A stretch of 64,000 nt of DNA from CADCUY01 sp964242735 (GTDB lineage: Bacteria; Actinomycetota; Actinomycetes; Actinomycetales; Quadrisphaeraceae): assembly GCA_964242735.1 (NCBI GenBank), contig CAXTAK010000008.1:1-64000 (forward strand). The letters run 5' to 3'. The notes under the pieces are model-generated. The model was not told the origin of the DNA. It ran no database searches and saw nothing but the letters and a program-made list of their open reading frames with translations. Position 1 is the first letter of the stretch. Every line of letters starts with the position of its first letter. This document shows positions 23,461 to 30,801 of this stretch, piece after piece. The position numbers and the translations under genes are program-made.

Positions 23461-24916
23461 GGCGGACGGCGGTCCGGGAGTGGTGGGCCCGGGCGCGGTG
23501 ACCGCTCCACCCGCCGCCCGCGCACGCAGCCGCTGGGCGCCGTCCAGCGTGCGCGGCCGCCTGACCCTGGCCGCCACCACCGTCCTCGGCGTGGCCCTGG
23601 TGCTGGCTGCGGTGGTGGTGCTCGTGGTGGTGCGCTCCGCGCTGCTCGGCGCCAGCGACGAGGCCGCCGGGCAGCGTGCCGCCGAGGTGGCCGCCCTGGC
23701 CGGCGCAGGGTCCCTGCCCGACTTCCTGCCTGCGGCCGGCGCAGCCGTGGTGCAGGTGCTCGCCGCCGACGCCGCGGTGCTCGCCTCCTCCCCCGGCGGT
23801 GACCGCCTCAACCCCCTGCTGCCGCCGCCGCAGGTGGCCCGCGCCCTCGCCGGGGAGCCGGTGCTGCTCGACGGCGCGCGCCTGGGCTCACCGGAGCCGT
23901 ACCGCGTCGTCGCCCGCCCCGTCGGCGCGGGCGCCGGCGCGGCCAGCGGGGGGTCGGTGCTGGTCGCGACGAGCCTGGCCGACGTCGAGCGCAGCGCTCG
24001 GGTCCTGCGCACCGTCATCCTGCTGGGGGTGCCTGCGCTGCTGGTCGCTGTGGCGCTGCTGGCGTGGCGGGTCAGCGGGTCGGCGCTGGCCCCGGTGGAG
24101 GCCCTGCGGCGCGGGGCGCAGGACCTGGTGGCCGCGCCGACCTCAGCGGGTGGGGCCCGCAGCCTGCCGGTGCCGACCTCCCGCGACGAGGTGGCCCGCC
24201 TGGCCCTGACCCTGAACGACGTGCTGGGGCGCCTGCACGCCGCCGGTCAGCGGCAGCGGGTCTTCGTCGGGGACGCCGCGCACGAGCTGCGCAGCCCGCT
24301 CGGCAGCCTGCGCACCCAGCTGGAGGTGGCGCTCGCCCACCCCGGCGCCCAGCGGTGGCCCGACGTCGCCGCCGACTGCCTGGCCGACGTGGAGCGGATG
24401 GGCGTGCTGGTGGAGGACCTCCTCGTCCTGGCCCGGCTCGACGAGCCCGGCGGGGGGCGCGAGCTGGTGGACCTGGCGGCGCTCGCCGCCGAGGTGGTGC
24501 AGCGGGGGGCCTGGCGCGTGCCGGTGCGGGTGGACGCCGCCCCGGCGGTCGTGGCGGTCGACGCGCGGGCGCTGCGGCGCGCGGTGGGCAACCTCGTCAG
24601 CAACGCCGCCCGGCACGCGGGCAGCGCCGTGCGCGTCAGCGTGCGCACCGAGGGCGCCGCCGGAGCCGCTCCCACCGCCGTCCTCGAGGTCGCTGACGAC
24701 GGGCCCGGGATCGCGGCGGGTGACCGGGAGCGGGTCTTCGAGCGCTTCACGCGCCTGGACGACGCGCGCGACCGCGACGCGGGCGGCAGCGGGCTGGGCC
24801 TGTCGATCGTGCGCTCCGCGGTCGAGCGCGACGGCGGCTCGGTGAGCGCGCAGGACCCGCCCGGCGGTGGCGCGCTGCTGAGGGTGCGCCTGCCCGTGGC
24901 CGATGCGGTGCCCTGA
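23453..24916 (+). CDS. sensor histidine kinase
   Basis: A 487-residue membrane histidine kinase. Two transmembrane helices (LTLAATTVLGVALVLAAVVVLVVV and VILLGVPALLVAVALLAWRV) border a ~120-residue extracytoplasmic sensor. A HAMP region follows, then the H box GDAAHELRSPLGSLRTQLE (phosphorylated His), the N box AVGNLVSNAARHAG, G1 EVADDGPGIA and G2 GGSGLGLSIV. This is a complete enzyme for phosphorylating the adjacent response regulator. The GTG start overlaps the regulator gene. The signal is unknown; the divergent LolA-like/ABC operon is the nearest candidate target. Confidence 0.93.
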   Translation: MAEADGGPGVVGPGAVTAPPAARARSRWAPSSVRGRLTLAATTVLGVALVLAAVVVLVVVRSALLGASDEAAGQRAAEVAALAGAGSLPDFLPAAGAAVVQVLAADAAVLASSPGGDRLNPLLPPPQVARALAGEPVLLDGARLGSPEPYRVVARPVGAGAGAASGGSVLVATSLADVERSARVLRTVILLGVPALLVAVALLAWRVSGSALAPVEALRRGAQDLVAAPTSAGGARSLPVPTSRDEVARLALTLNDVLGRLHAAGQRQRVFVGDAAHELRSPLGSLRTQLEVALAHPGAQRWPDVAADCLADVERMGVLVEDLLVLARLDEPGGGRELVDLAALAAEVVQRGAWRVPVRVDAAPAVVAVDARALRRAVGNLVSNAARHAGSAVRVSVRTEGAAGAAPTAVLEVADDGPGIAAGDRERVFERFTRLDDARDRDAGGSGLGLSIVRSAVERDGGSVSAQDPPGGGALLRVRLPVADAVP

Positions 24917-24917
24917 G

Positions 24918-25437
24918 ATGCAGCTCTGCACCGTGCCGCGGACACAGATCACCCCCGGTGAGCAAGAGCGGGCGCTGCTGGATGCGGCCTCGGCACGGAC
25001 CGGTCGGGCGACGGCCGCACTGATCCGCGATGCCGTGCAGACGGTCTGCGGAGGCAGCAGTCGCCCGATGATCGACGTGCAGCGCTGGAGACGTCCTCCG
25101 GTGCCCGGGCCGATCGAGACCCTGACGGTGAGGCCTGCGTCGAGCAGCTGCGAGCAGGTCGGCGCCTCGACGGTCTGGCGTGACGATCGTCGTCGACACC
25201 TCGGTGCTCGTCGGGATGCGCCGGGGCGAGGGGGGCGCCACGACGGATCTGCTGTCCTCGGTGCGCTGGCACGAGGTGGACGAGCCGTGGCGGAGGCTGC
25301 CGGCGAGCTGGGCCGGGCGTGGCGACCGAGTCACCGCACCGTCGACGCCGCCGACCTGGCGACCGCTGCGGGCGCAGCTGCTGACGACGAACGTCCGCCG
25401 CTTCCCGATGCCCCCGGGCCCGGCACGGCCGTGCTGA
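24918..25437 (+). pseudogene. decayed VapBC toxin-antitoxin module
   Basis: The first part reads as a ribbon-helix-helix VapB antitoxin (RTQITPGEQERALLDAASARTGRATAALIRDAV), but the frame runs on without the expected stop. A GTG at 25180 then opens a PIN-domain start, TIVVDTSVLVGM, with the first catalytic Asp. The rest of VapC is scattered over two frames: AGELGRAWRPSHRTVDAADLATAA in one, and LLTTNVRRFPM in another. The central acidic residues of the PIN site are disrupted. At least two frameshifts are needed to restore it, so no functional pair is expected. Confidence 0.6.
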
Positions 25438-25506
25438 CGACGAGCGCGCCGGCTCACCACGGGTGATCCGCAGTGGCCCGGACGCACCGGGTCAGGGCGC
25501 ACCGGG

Positions 25507-26058
25507 TCAGGGCGCACCGGCCCGCCTCGGACCGCGCCGCGCCGCGCGAGGCGCAGGGCCGGCCGCCAGCGCCGCGAGCTCGGCCCGGTATCGCGGGGGC
25601 ATCGGCACCAGATCCCCGTGGAACCTCCACGTGATGACCGACGCCGGGTCGAAGCCGCGTGAGCACCGGGCGCACGAGGCGACCCTGCCGGGGCGGCGGT
25701 GGCGGCGGGCCTCGTGACCCACCGGGCAGGTGCCGACCCACGGAGCGGGTGCGCGGGCGGCGCCGGGGTCCACGCAGCGCGTGCCCCTCGCGCCGATGGC
25801 CACCGCCCGGGCCCGCCACACCGCGTCGTGGCCGTGGTGGGCGCCGACGAGGGCGTGCGCCACCTCGTGGAGCACCGTCTCGCGCACCTCCGCCGCGGTG
25901 TGCAGCTGGGTCAGCACTCGGCTCAGGCCGATCTCGCGGCGCGCGGGCCGGCACACCCCCGCGCGCACCCTCGCCCGGTCGAGCACCAGGTGCCAGTCGT
26001 GCAGCCCGTGCTCGTCCATCAGCGCTCGCGCCACCGCGCGGGCGTCCAGCAGGTCCAC
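25507..26058 (-). CDS. SprT-like zinc metalloprotease domain protein
   Basis: A 183-residue protein. The core VRETVLHEVAHALVGAHHGHDAVWRARA (residues about 58-85) has the HExxH zinc motif plus the third ligand His, in the arrangement of SprT/Spartan-type proteases. The usual zinc-ribbon part is reduced to CPVGHEARR and ASCARCSRGF. This DALVGxHHGxxW group of small actinobacterial SprT proteins is widespread, but its function is unproven; it may process DNA-protein crosslinks by analogy to Spartan. The GTG at 26058 begins right before the conserved N-terminus. The basic Pro/Arg tail is low complexity. Confidence 0.82.
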   Translation of the reverse strand: MDLLDARAVARALMDEHGLHDWHLVLDRARVRAGVCRPARREIGLSRVLTQLHTAAEVRETVLHEVAHALVGAHHGHDAVWRARAVAIGARGTRCVDPGAARAPAPWVGTCPVGHEARRHRRPGRVASCARCSRGFDPASVITWRFHGDLVPMPPRYRAELAALAAGPAPRAARRGPRRAGAP

Positions 26059-26606
26059 GTCAGCCCCCCTCGGCCGGCCCCCGCGACCAGCGCGCGCACG
26101 GTAGGGCGGGCCGCCGACCAGGGTCGGCTGCGACGCGCCGACCCGCCGAGGAGGGCTGACCGCGGGCGCGGTGCAGACCGCTCCGGCGCGGACCCGCAGA
26201 CGACCCGCTGCCCCACCACCGCAGCGGACGCCCCCACCGGGGCGCCACTGCGCGGATGACGAGGCCCGCGCGCCCGCCAGGAGCTGGGGACGGGCGTCCT
26301 CGACCTCGGGTCCGGGCTGCGCTCCGACCTCCGCGGCCGGGGCACGGGCCACCTCCTGCTCGATGCAGCTCTCCTGCGGGGACGGCGCAGTTCCCACCAC
26401 GACCGCTCCGGGTCGCGGCCGCCGTGTGGAACCAGCGCTCCCTGGCCGTGGCGCGGCGCGTGGTCCTCGTCCCCACCGGGGACCTCGAGGTCACCGACGG
26501 ACGGATCTCCCGCGGACTGGAGGCGCGCCGGGGCGACGGGCCCGACCGTCGTCCGCCCTCCTGACCACGGCTGGTCGCCGCGCCACCCCGGTGCCACGAT
26601 CGACCG
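26059..26606. other. gene-poor stretch
   Basis: No frame gives a recognisable protein. Short open frames exist on both strands, but their composition is Arg/Pro/Gly-rich, as expected from GC-rich noncoding DNA. One segment near 26290-26370 reads as a plausible soluble fragment (GTGVLDLGSGLRSDLRGRG) but cannot be extended or named. It may hold remnants of a lost gene. Confidence 0.3.
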
Positions 26607-26891
26607 GTGCCCACCGACCCCCCTGCCACCGACCACGGCGCCACCGATCACCGGGCCGACGACCACCGGGCGTGGCGGGTGATGGCGCCGTCCGGGCTGC
26701 TGCTCGTCGGCGCGGCGCTGAGCATCACCACCGACGCCGCGACCCGCCGCGCCCGCGACGGGTGGACGCCGGCCGCACTCGCCGGTGGCACCGCGGGGCT
26801 GCTGCTCATGGGCGCGGGCCTGTCGGTCTTCGGCGAGGCGGTCAAGCGCCGCGCCCTGTTCGACGTCGCAGAGCGCGCCGCGCACAGCTGA
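26607..26891 (+). CDS. small two-helix membrane protein
   Basis: A 94-residue protein starting with GTG. An acidic/His-rich N-terminus (about 22 residues) is followed by two hydrophobic segments, APSGLLLVGAALSITTDAA and AALAGGTAGLLLMGAGLSVFG, separated by a short charged loop (TRRARDG). It ends in a charged tail AVKRRALFDVAERAAHS. The pattern is that of a small integral membrane protein, and I do not recognise a family. It is transcribed away from SprT and precedes the glycine-rich gene with a 139-base gap. Amino-acid composition and codon bias support coding. Confidence 0.6.
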   Translation: MPTDPPATDHGATDHRADDHRAWRVMAPSGLLLVGAALSITTDAATRRARDGWTPAALAGGTAGLLLMGAGLSVFGEAVKRRALFDVAERAAHS

Positions 26892-27030
26892 CCGGCCCTC
26901 GCGCCGCGCCACCGACTGAGCGCCGCCGCCGCGGCGCGGCAGCCCTGCGGGGGGTGCCACTATCGCCGGGTGCGTGCAGCGCCCCCACGGGGCACGCACG
27001 AGGCAAGGACCCCCGACGAGAGGCAATGCC

Positions 27031-27591
27031 ATGGGACTGCTCGACCAGCTGGTGTCCGGCGGCCAGGACAAGGACCGCTTCGACGACTTCGCCCGCCGCT
27101 ACGACCAGGGCTCGCCGCACGAGGGCTACGACGACGACGAGGTGGGCGGCCACTACCGATCGGTGGACCGCGAGGTCGACGACGACACCTACCGCTCCTC
27201 AGCCCGCCAGGCGTTCGAGCGGATGGACCCGCAGGAGCGCGGGCAGTTCCGCGACATGGTGCGCGGCTCCGCCCGCCAGCGCGGCCACGACGACCTCGAC
27301 TCCGACGGCGACGGCATCCCCGATGACGCCGAGAGCCTGGCCGAGTACACCACCCGCGCCCGTCGACGCGACCCCGACATCCTCGGCGGCCTCCTCGGCG
27401 GCGGCGGCGGCGCGGGCGCCGGGGGGCTCGGGAGCCTCCTCGGCGGCGGCGGCGGCGGTGTGGCCGGTGGCCTCGGCGGGCTGCTGGGCGGCGGCGGTGG
27501 CGGGGGTGGCATGGCAGGCAACCCCATCGCGCGGGCGGCGCTGGCCGGCATCACCACGATGGCCGTGCGGAGGATGACCTCGGGGCGCTGA
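27031..27591 (+). CDS. glycine-rich protein of unknown function
   Basis: A 186-residue protein starting with ATG, with GACGAGAGG just upstream. The first ~115 residues are highly charged and acidic (LLDQLVSGGQDKDRFDDFARRY, DDDEVGGHYRSVDREVDDDTY, then QAFERMDPQERGQFRDMVRG). A segment DLDSDGDGIPDDAESLAEY resembles a Ca2+-binding dockerin-like loop. The second part is a glycine tract made of repeated LLGGGGG blocks (residues about 122-163), with a final hydrophobic helix IARAALAGITTMAVRR. I cannot name a family. The glycine tract could be a flexible linker that anchors or self-assembles. The coding pattern looks real. Confidence 0.7.
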   Translation: MGLLDQLVSGGQDKDRFDDFARRYDQGSPHEGYDDDEVGGHYRSVDREVDDDTYRSSARQAFERMDPQERGQFRDMVRGSARQRGHDDLDSDGDGIPDDAESLAEYTTRARRRDPDILGGLLGGGGGAGAGGLGSLLGGGGGGVAGGLGGLLGGGGGGGGMAGNPIARAALAGITTMAVRRMTSGR

Positions 27592-27706
27592 GCCCGGTGG
27601 CTGCACCGCGTGGACGAGCAGCGCGGGCGACGGCAGCGGCGCGGCGGACGGCGTCCGGTCCGGCGTCACCGGAGCCGCTCACCACGGCGACGAGCGCACC
27701 ACCCCG

Positions 27707-28251
27707 GTGGGGTTCCTCCAGCGGCAGCGCGACCTGGTCGCGTGGGAGCTGGAGGACGCCACCGAGGTCGCACCGCCGTCCGCGGCCAGCCCGAGCGGCG
27801 CCACGCCGCACGGCGTCGTCCGGCACCTGACGGACGTGGAGCGGTCGTGGGCACGAGGCGCCTCCACCGGTGAGCAGGGCCTGTCCTTCGACGGGAGCGA
27901 GCGGGACCCCGACGGCGACTGGCGGGTACCGGGCGGCACGACGACGGCGGCGCTGCTCGACCGGTGCGCGGCGGTGTCGCGCCGCTGCGACGCGGTGGTC
28001 GCCGCGAGCCCCCTCGACGCGGTCGCCGCGGAGCGGGGGGGTCGTTGCGCTGGATCCTCCTGCACCTCATCGGGGAGACCGCGCGCCCCCTCGGGCACGT
28101 GGACCTCGTGCGCGAGCGGGCCGGCGGCAGCACCGGTGAGGGGCCGGGGCCACAGGCGCGGGGGCCGCGGCACGGAGCGCGGCCGCCGTCGCGCCCCCGC
28201 ACCACCGCGCCGCGCTGGGTGTCGCACCCGCCGCCTAACCTGGGCGCATGA
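27707..28251 (+). pseudogene. DinB/DUF664-family protein gene, frameshifted in a G run
   Basis: The N-terminal part reads GFLQRQRDLVAWELEDATEV, then TPHGVVRHLTDVERSWARG, as in the DinB/DUF664 four-helix proteins of actinobacteria, whose conserved His residues bind metal. After about 28035 the frame turns to nonsense. The +2/-1 frame continues the family instead: SLRWILLHLIGETARPLGHVDLVRE, the closing helix with its His residues. The switch coincides with a run of seven G at 28035-28041. The restored frame ends in an ATGA overlap with the ABC exporter gene, which supports a true gene with one indel or sequencing error. Confidence 0.6.
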
Positions 28252-30191
28252 GCATGGAGGGCGCGGCGTGGAGCTCGCTCTACAGCACCGTCTACGCCCG
28301 CCGCGACGACCGGCCCTTCTCGCGCGCCACGTTCAGGCGCATCGGGGCGTTCGCCCGACCGCACCGCACCCGCCTGATCGTCTTCCTGGTCCTGAGCACC
28401 CTCGCCGCGGCGCTCGCCGTCGCCACGCCCCTGCTGGCCGGCGACGTCATCGACGTCCTCGCCGGTGGTGGCGGCCTCAGCGGTGTCGCCCGGGCCGTGT
28501 CGGCCCTGGCCGGGGGCACCACCACGGCCACCGTCGTCGGCCTGGCGCTGCTCATCGCGGTCATCGCCGTCGTCGAAGCCGCCCTGGGCATCCTCGTGCG
28601 CTTCCTCTCCGCCAGCATCGGCGAGACGCTGATCCTCGACCTGCGCACCGCGGTCTACGACCACGTGCAGAAGATGCCCATCGCCTTCTTCACCCGCACC
28701 CGCACCGGGGCCCTGGTCAGCCGCCTGAACAGCGACGTCCTGGGCGCGCAGCGCGCCTTCACCGGCACCCTCTCCGGCGTCGTGGGCAACCTCGTCACCC
28801 TGGCCATCACCCTGGTGGTGATGATGCGGCTGTCCTGGGAGGTCACCCTGCTGGCACTGGTGCTGCTGCCCGTCTTCGTGCTCCCCGCCCGGCGGGTCGG
28901 ATCGCGACTGGCGGGGTTGCAGCGCGAGTCCGCCGACCACAACGCCGCGATGAGCACCCAGATGACCGAGCGGTTCTCCGCGCCCGGCGCCACGCTCGTC
29001 AAGCTCTTCGGCCGGCCCTCGGCGGAGTCGGCGGAGTTCGCCGCGCGGGCATCACGGGTGCGCGACATCGGGGTGCGCACCGCGATGCTGCAGTTCGTCT
29101 TCATCACCGCGCTGACCCTGGTCTCGGCGCTGGCCCTGGCGCTGGTCTACGGGCTGGGCGGGTTCCTGGCGCTGCGCGACCAGCTCTCCACCGGCTCCCT
29201 GGTGACCCTCGCGCTGCTCCTGACCCGCCTGTACGCCCCCCTGACGGCGCTGTCGAGCGCGCGGGTCGACATCAACAGCGCCCTGGTCAGCTTCGAGCGG
29301 GTCTTCGAGGTCCTCGACCTGCGGCCGCTGATCACCGAGCGCCCCGGCGCCCGCGGTGTGCCCGCCGGTCCGGTCGCCGTCGAGGTCGAGCACGTCAGCT
29401 TCGGTTACCCCTCCGCCGACAAGGTCTCCCTCGCCTCCCTCGAGGAGGTGGCCGTCCTCGACACCCGCGGGGGCGTCGAGGTGCTCCACGACATCAGCTT
29501 CCGCGCCGAGGCCGGGCAGGTCGTCGCCCTCGTCGGGTCCTCGGGGGCGGGGAAGTCGACCATCGCGCAGCTGGTCGCGCGCCTGTACGACGTCGACGCG
29601 GGCGCGGTGCGCCTGGGCGGGGTCGACGTGCGCGACCTGACCTTCACGGCGCTGCGCCAGAACGTCGGGGTGGTCACCCAGGACGGGCACCTGTTCCACG
29701 AGTCGATCCGCGCGAACCTGCGCCTGGCGGCGCCGGACGCCACCGACGAGGACCTGTGGTCGGTGCTGCGTCGCGCCCGGCTGGGCACGGTGGTCGCCGA
29801 CATGCCCGACGGCCTCGACACGGTCGTCGGCGAGCGGGGGTACCGCCTCTCCGGCGGTGAGCGCCAGCGCCTGACGATCGCGCGCCTCCTGCTCGCCCAG
29901 CCGCGCGTGGTGATCCTCGACGAGGCGACCGCTGCGCTCGACTCGACGTCGGAAGCCGCGGTGCAGGCCGCCCTGGACGAGGCGCTGACCGGGCGCACCG
30001 CGCTCGTCATCGCGCACCGCCTCTCCACGATCCGCTCCGCCGACCTGATCCTCGTGCTGGAGGACGGGCGCATCGTCGAGCGCGGCACGCACACGCAGCT
30101 GCTCGCCGCGGGTGGGCGCTACGAGGAGCTGCACCGCACGCAGTTCAGCGTGGGCGTGCGGGTGGACGACGGGGTGCCGCTCGGGAGCTAG
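28248..30191 (+). CDS. ABC exporter, fused permease and ATPase
   Basis: A 647-residue half-transporter of the MsbA/LmrA type. Six transmembrane helices occupy residues about 40-340, with the intracellular coupling segments KMPIAFFTRTRTGALVSRLNSD and SVMTQMTERFSAPGATLVKLFGRP-like ATLVKLFGRP. The ATPase domain has Walker A VGSSGAGKST (residues about 425-434), Q-loop VTQDGHLFHESIRAN, signature LSGGERQRLTIARLLL, Walker B VVILDEATAALDS and the switch His in ALVIAHRLSTI. It should work as a homodimer or with a partner, but no second half-transporter is adjacent. The substrate is unknown. It starts inside the end of the DinB-like reading frame. Confidence 0.92.
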   Translation: MSMEGAAWSSLYSTVYARRDDRPFSRATFRRIGAFARPHRTRLIVFLVLSTLAAALAVATPLLAGDVIDVLAGGGGLSGVARAVSALAGGTTTATVVGLALLIAVIAVVEAALGILVRFLSASIGETLILDLRTAVYDHVQKMPIAFFTRTRTGALVSRLNSDVLGAQRAFTGTLSGVVGNLVTLAITLVVMMRLSWEVTLLALVLLPVFVLPARRVGSRLAGLQRESADHNAAMSTQMTERFSAPGATLVKLFGRPSAESAEFAARASRVRDIGVRTAMLQFVFITALTLVSALALALVYGLGGFLALRDQLSTGSLVTLALLLTRLYAPLTALSSARVDINSALVSFERVFEVLDLRPLITERPGARGVPAGPVAVEVEHVSFGYPSADKVSLASLEEVAVLDTRGGVEVLHDISFRAEAGQVVALVGSSGAGKSTIAQLVARLYDVDAGAVRLGGVDVRDLTFTALRQNVGVVTQDGHLFHESIRANLRLAAPDATDEDLWSVLRRARLGTVVADMPDGLDTVVGERGYRLSGGERQRLTIARLLLAQPRVVILDEATAALDSTSEAAVQAALDEALTGRTALVIAHRLSTIRSADLILVLEDGRIVERGTHTQLLAAGGRYEELHRTQFSVGVRVDDGVPLGS

Positions 30192-30272
30192 CCGGTCTGG
30201 GACTCCCGCGCGTCGCGCCGTCCGCGCGGACGTGCGACGGCGCCAGTCGGTTGCCCGGAGGGGCGGCGTCTC

Positions 30273-30761
30273 TCACCCGGAGGCCAGCGACTCGTGGTGC
30301 GCCGTCATCGCGGCGGCGGTGCCCGCCAGGAAGCGGCGCACCACGTCGAGCTCGGCGTCGGTGAAGCCCTCGACCACCGCGTCGGTGCGCGCCCCGAGGG
30401 GTCCGAAGAACTCCAGCCCCAGGGCCAGCCCGGCCGCTGAGACGTGCAGCAGCACCCGGCGGCGGTCAGCGGCGTCGCGCACCCGCACCACGTGGGCGGC
30501 GCGCTCGAGGCGGTCGACCACCGAGGTGACAGCGGCAGAGCTGAGGCCGAGGTCCGAACCCAGCGCTCCGGGTGTCAGCGGCGTCCCGCGCTCCTGGGCC
30601 ACGAGGATCCTCGTCAGCGCCTCCACGTCGGTGTGGTGCAACCCGTGGCGTGAGGCGAAGGCCCCGGCGACCCTGCCGCCCTCGACGACGAGCAGCTGGA
30701 CGAGCCCCGTCAGCTCCTCGCGGTTGCGGCCGTCAGCCACCAGCCCTACTCTCTCGATCAT
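30273..30761 (-). CDS. MarR-family transcriptional regulator
   Basis: A 162-residue winged-helix repressor. The DNA-binding core is VEALTRILVAQERGTPLTPGALGSDLGLSSAAVTSVVDRLERAAHVVRVRDAADRRRVLLHVS, given here in parts: the recognition helix is SSAAVTSVVDRLERAAHV (residues about 73-90) and the wing contains RDAADRRRVLLHVS. Flanking helices form the dimer interface. MarR proteins commonly repress a divergent drug-export gene, and here an MMPL pump starts 41 bases away on the other strand. A 15-bp palindrome overlaps its start codon. Confidence 0.9.
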   Translation of the reverse strand: MIERVGLVADGRNREELTGLVQLLVVEGGRVAGAFASRHGLHHTDVEALTRILVAQERGTPLTPGALGSDLGLSSAAVTSVVDRLERAAHVVRVRDAADRRRVLLHVSAAGLALGLEFFGPLGARTDAVVEGFTDAELDVVRRFLAGTAAAMTAHHESLASG

Positions 30762-30766
30762 CGAGA
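30752..30766. promoter_or_regulatory. palindromic operator between marR and the MMPL gene
   Basis: The perfect palindrome TCTCGATCATCGAGA spans the start codon of the MarR gene and lies 36 bases before the MMPL start. MarR dimers bind palindromes of about this length, so it is a good candidate for autoregulation and for pump control. Confidence 0.5.
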
Positions 30767-30801
30767 CACTCGCTCGTCGAACATCCCGAGGAGACTACGC
30801 C

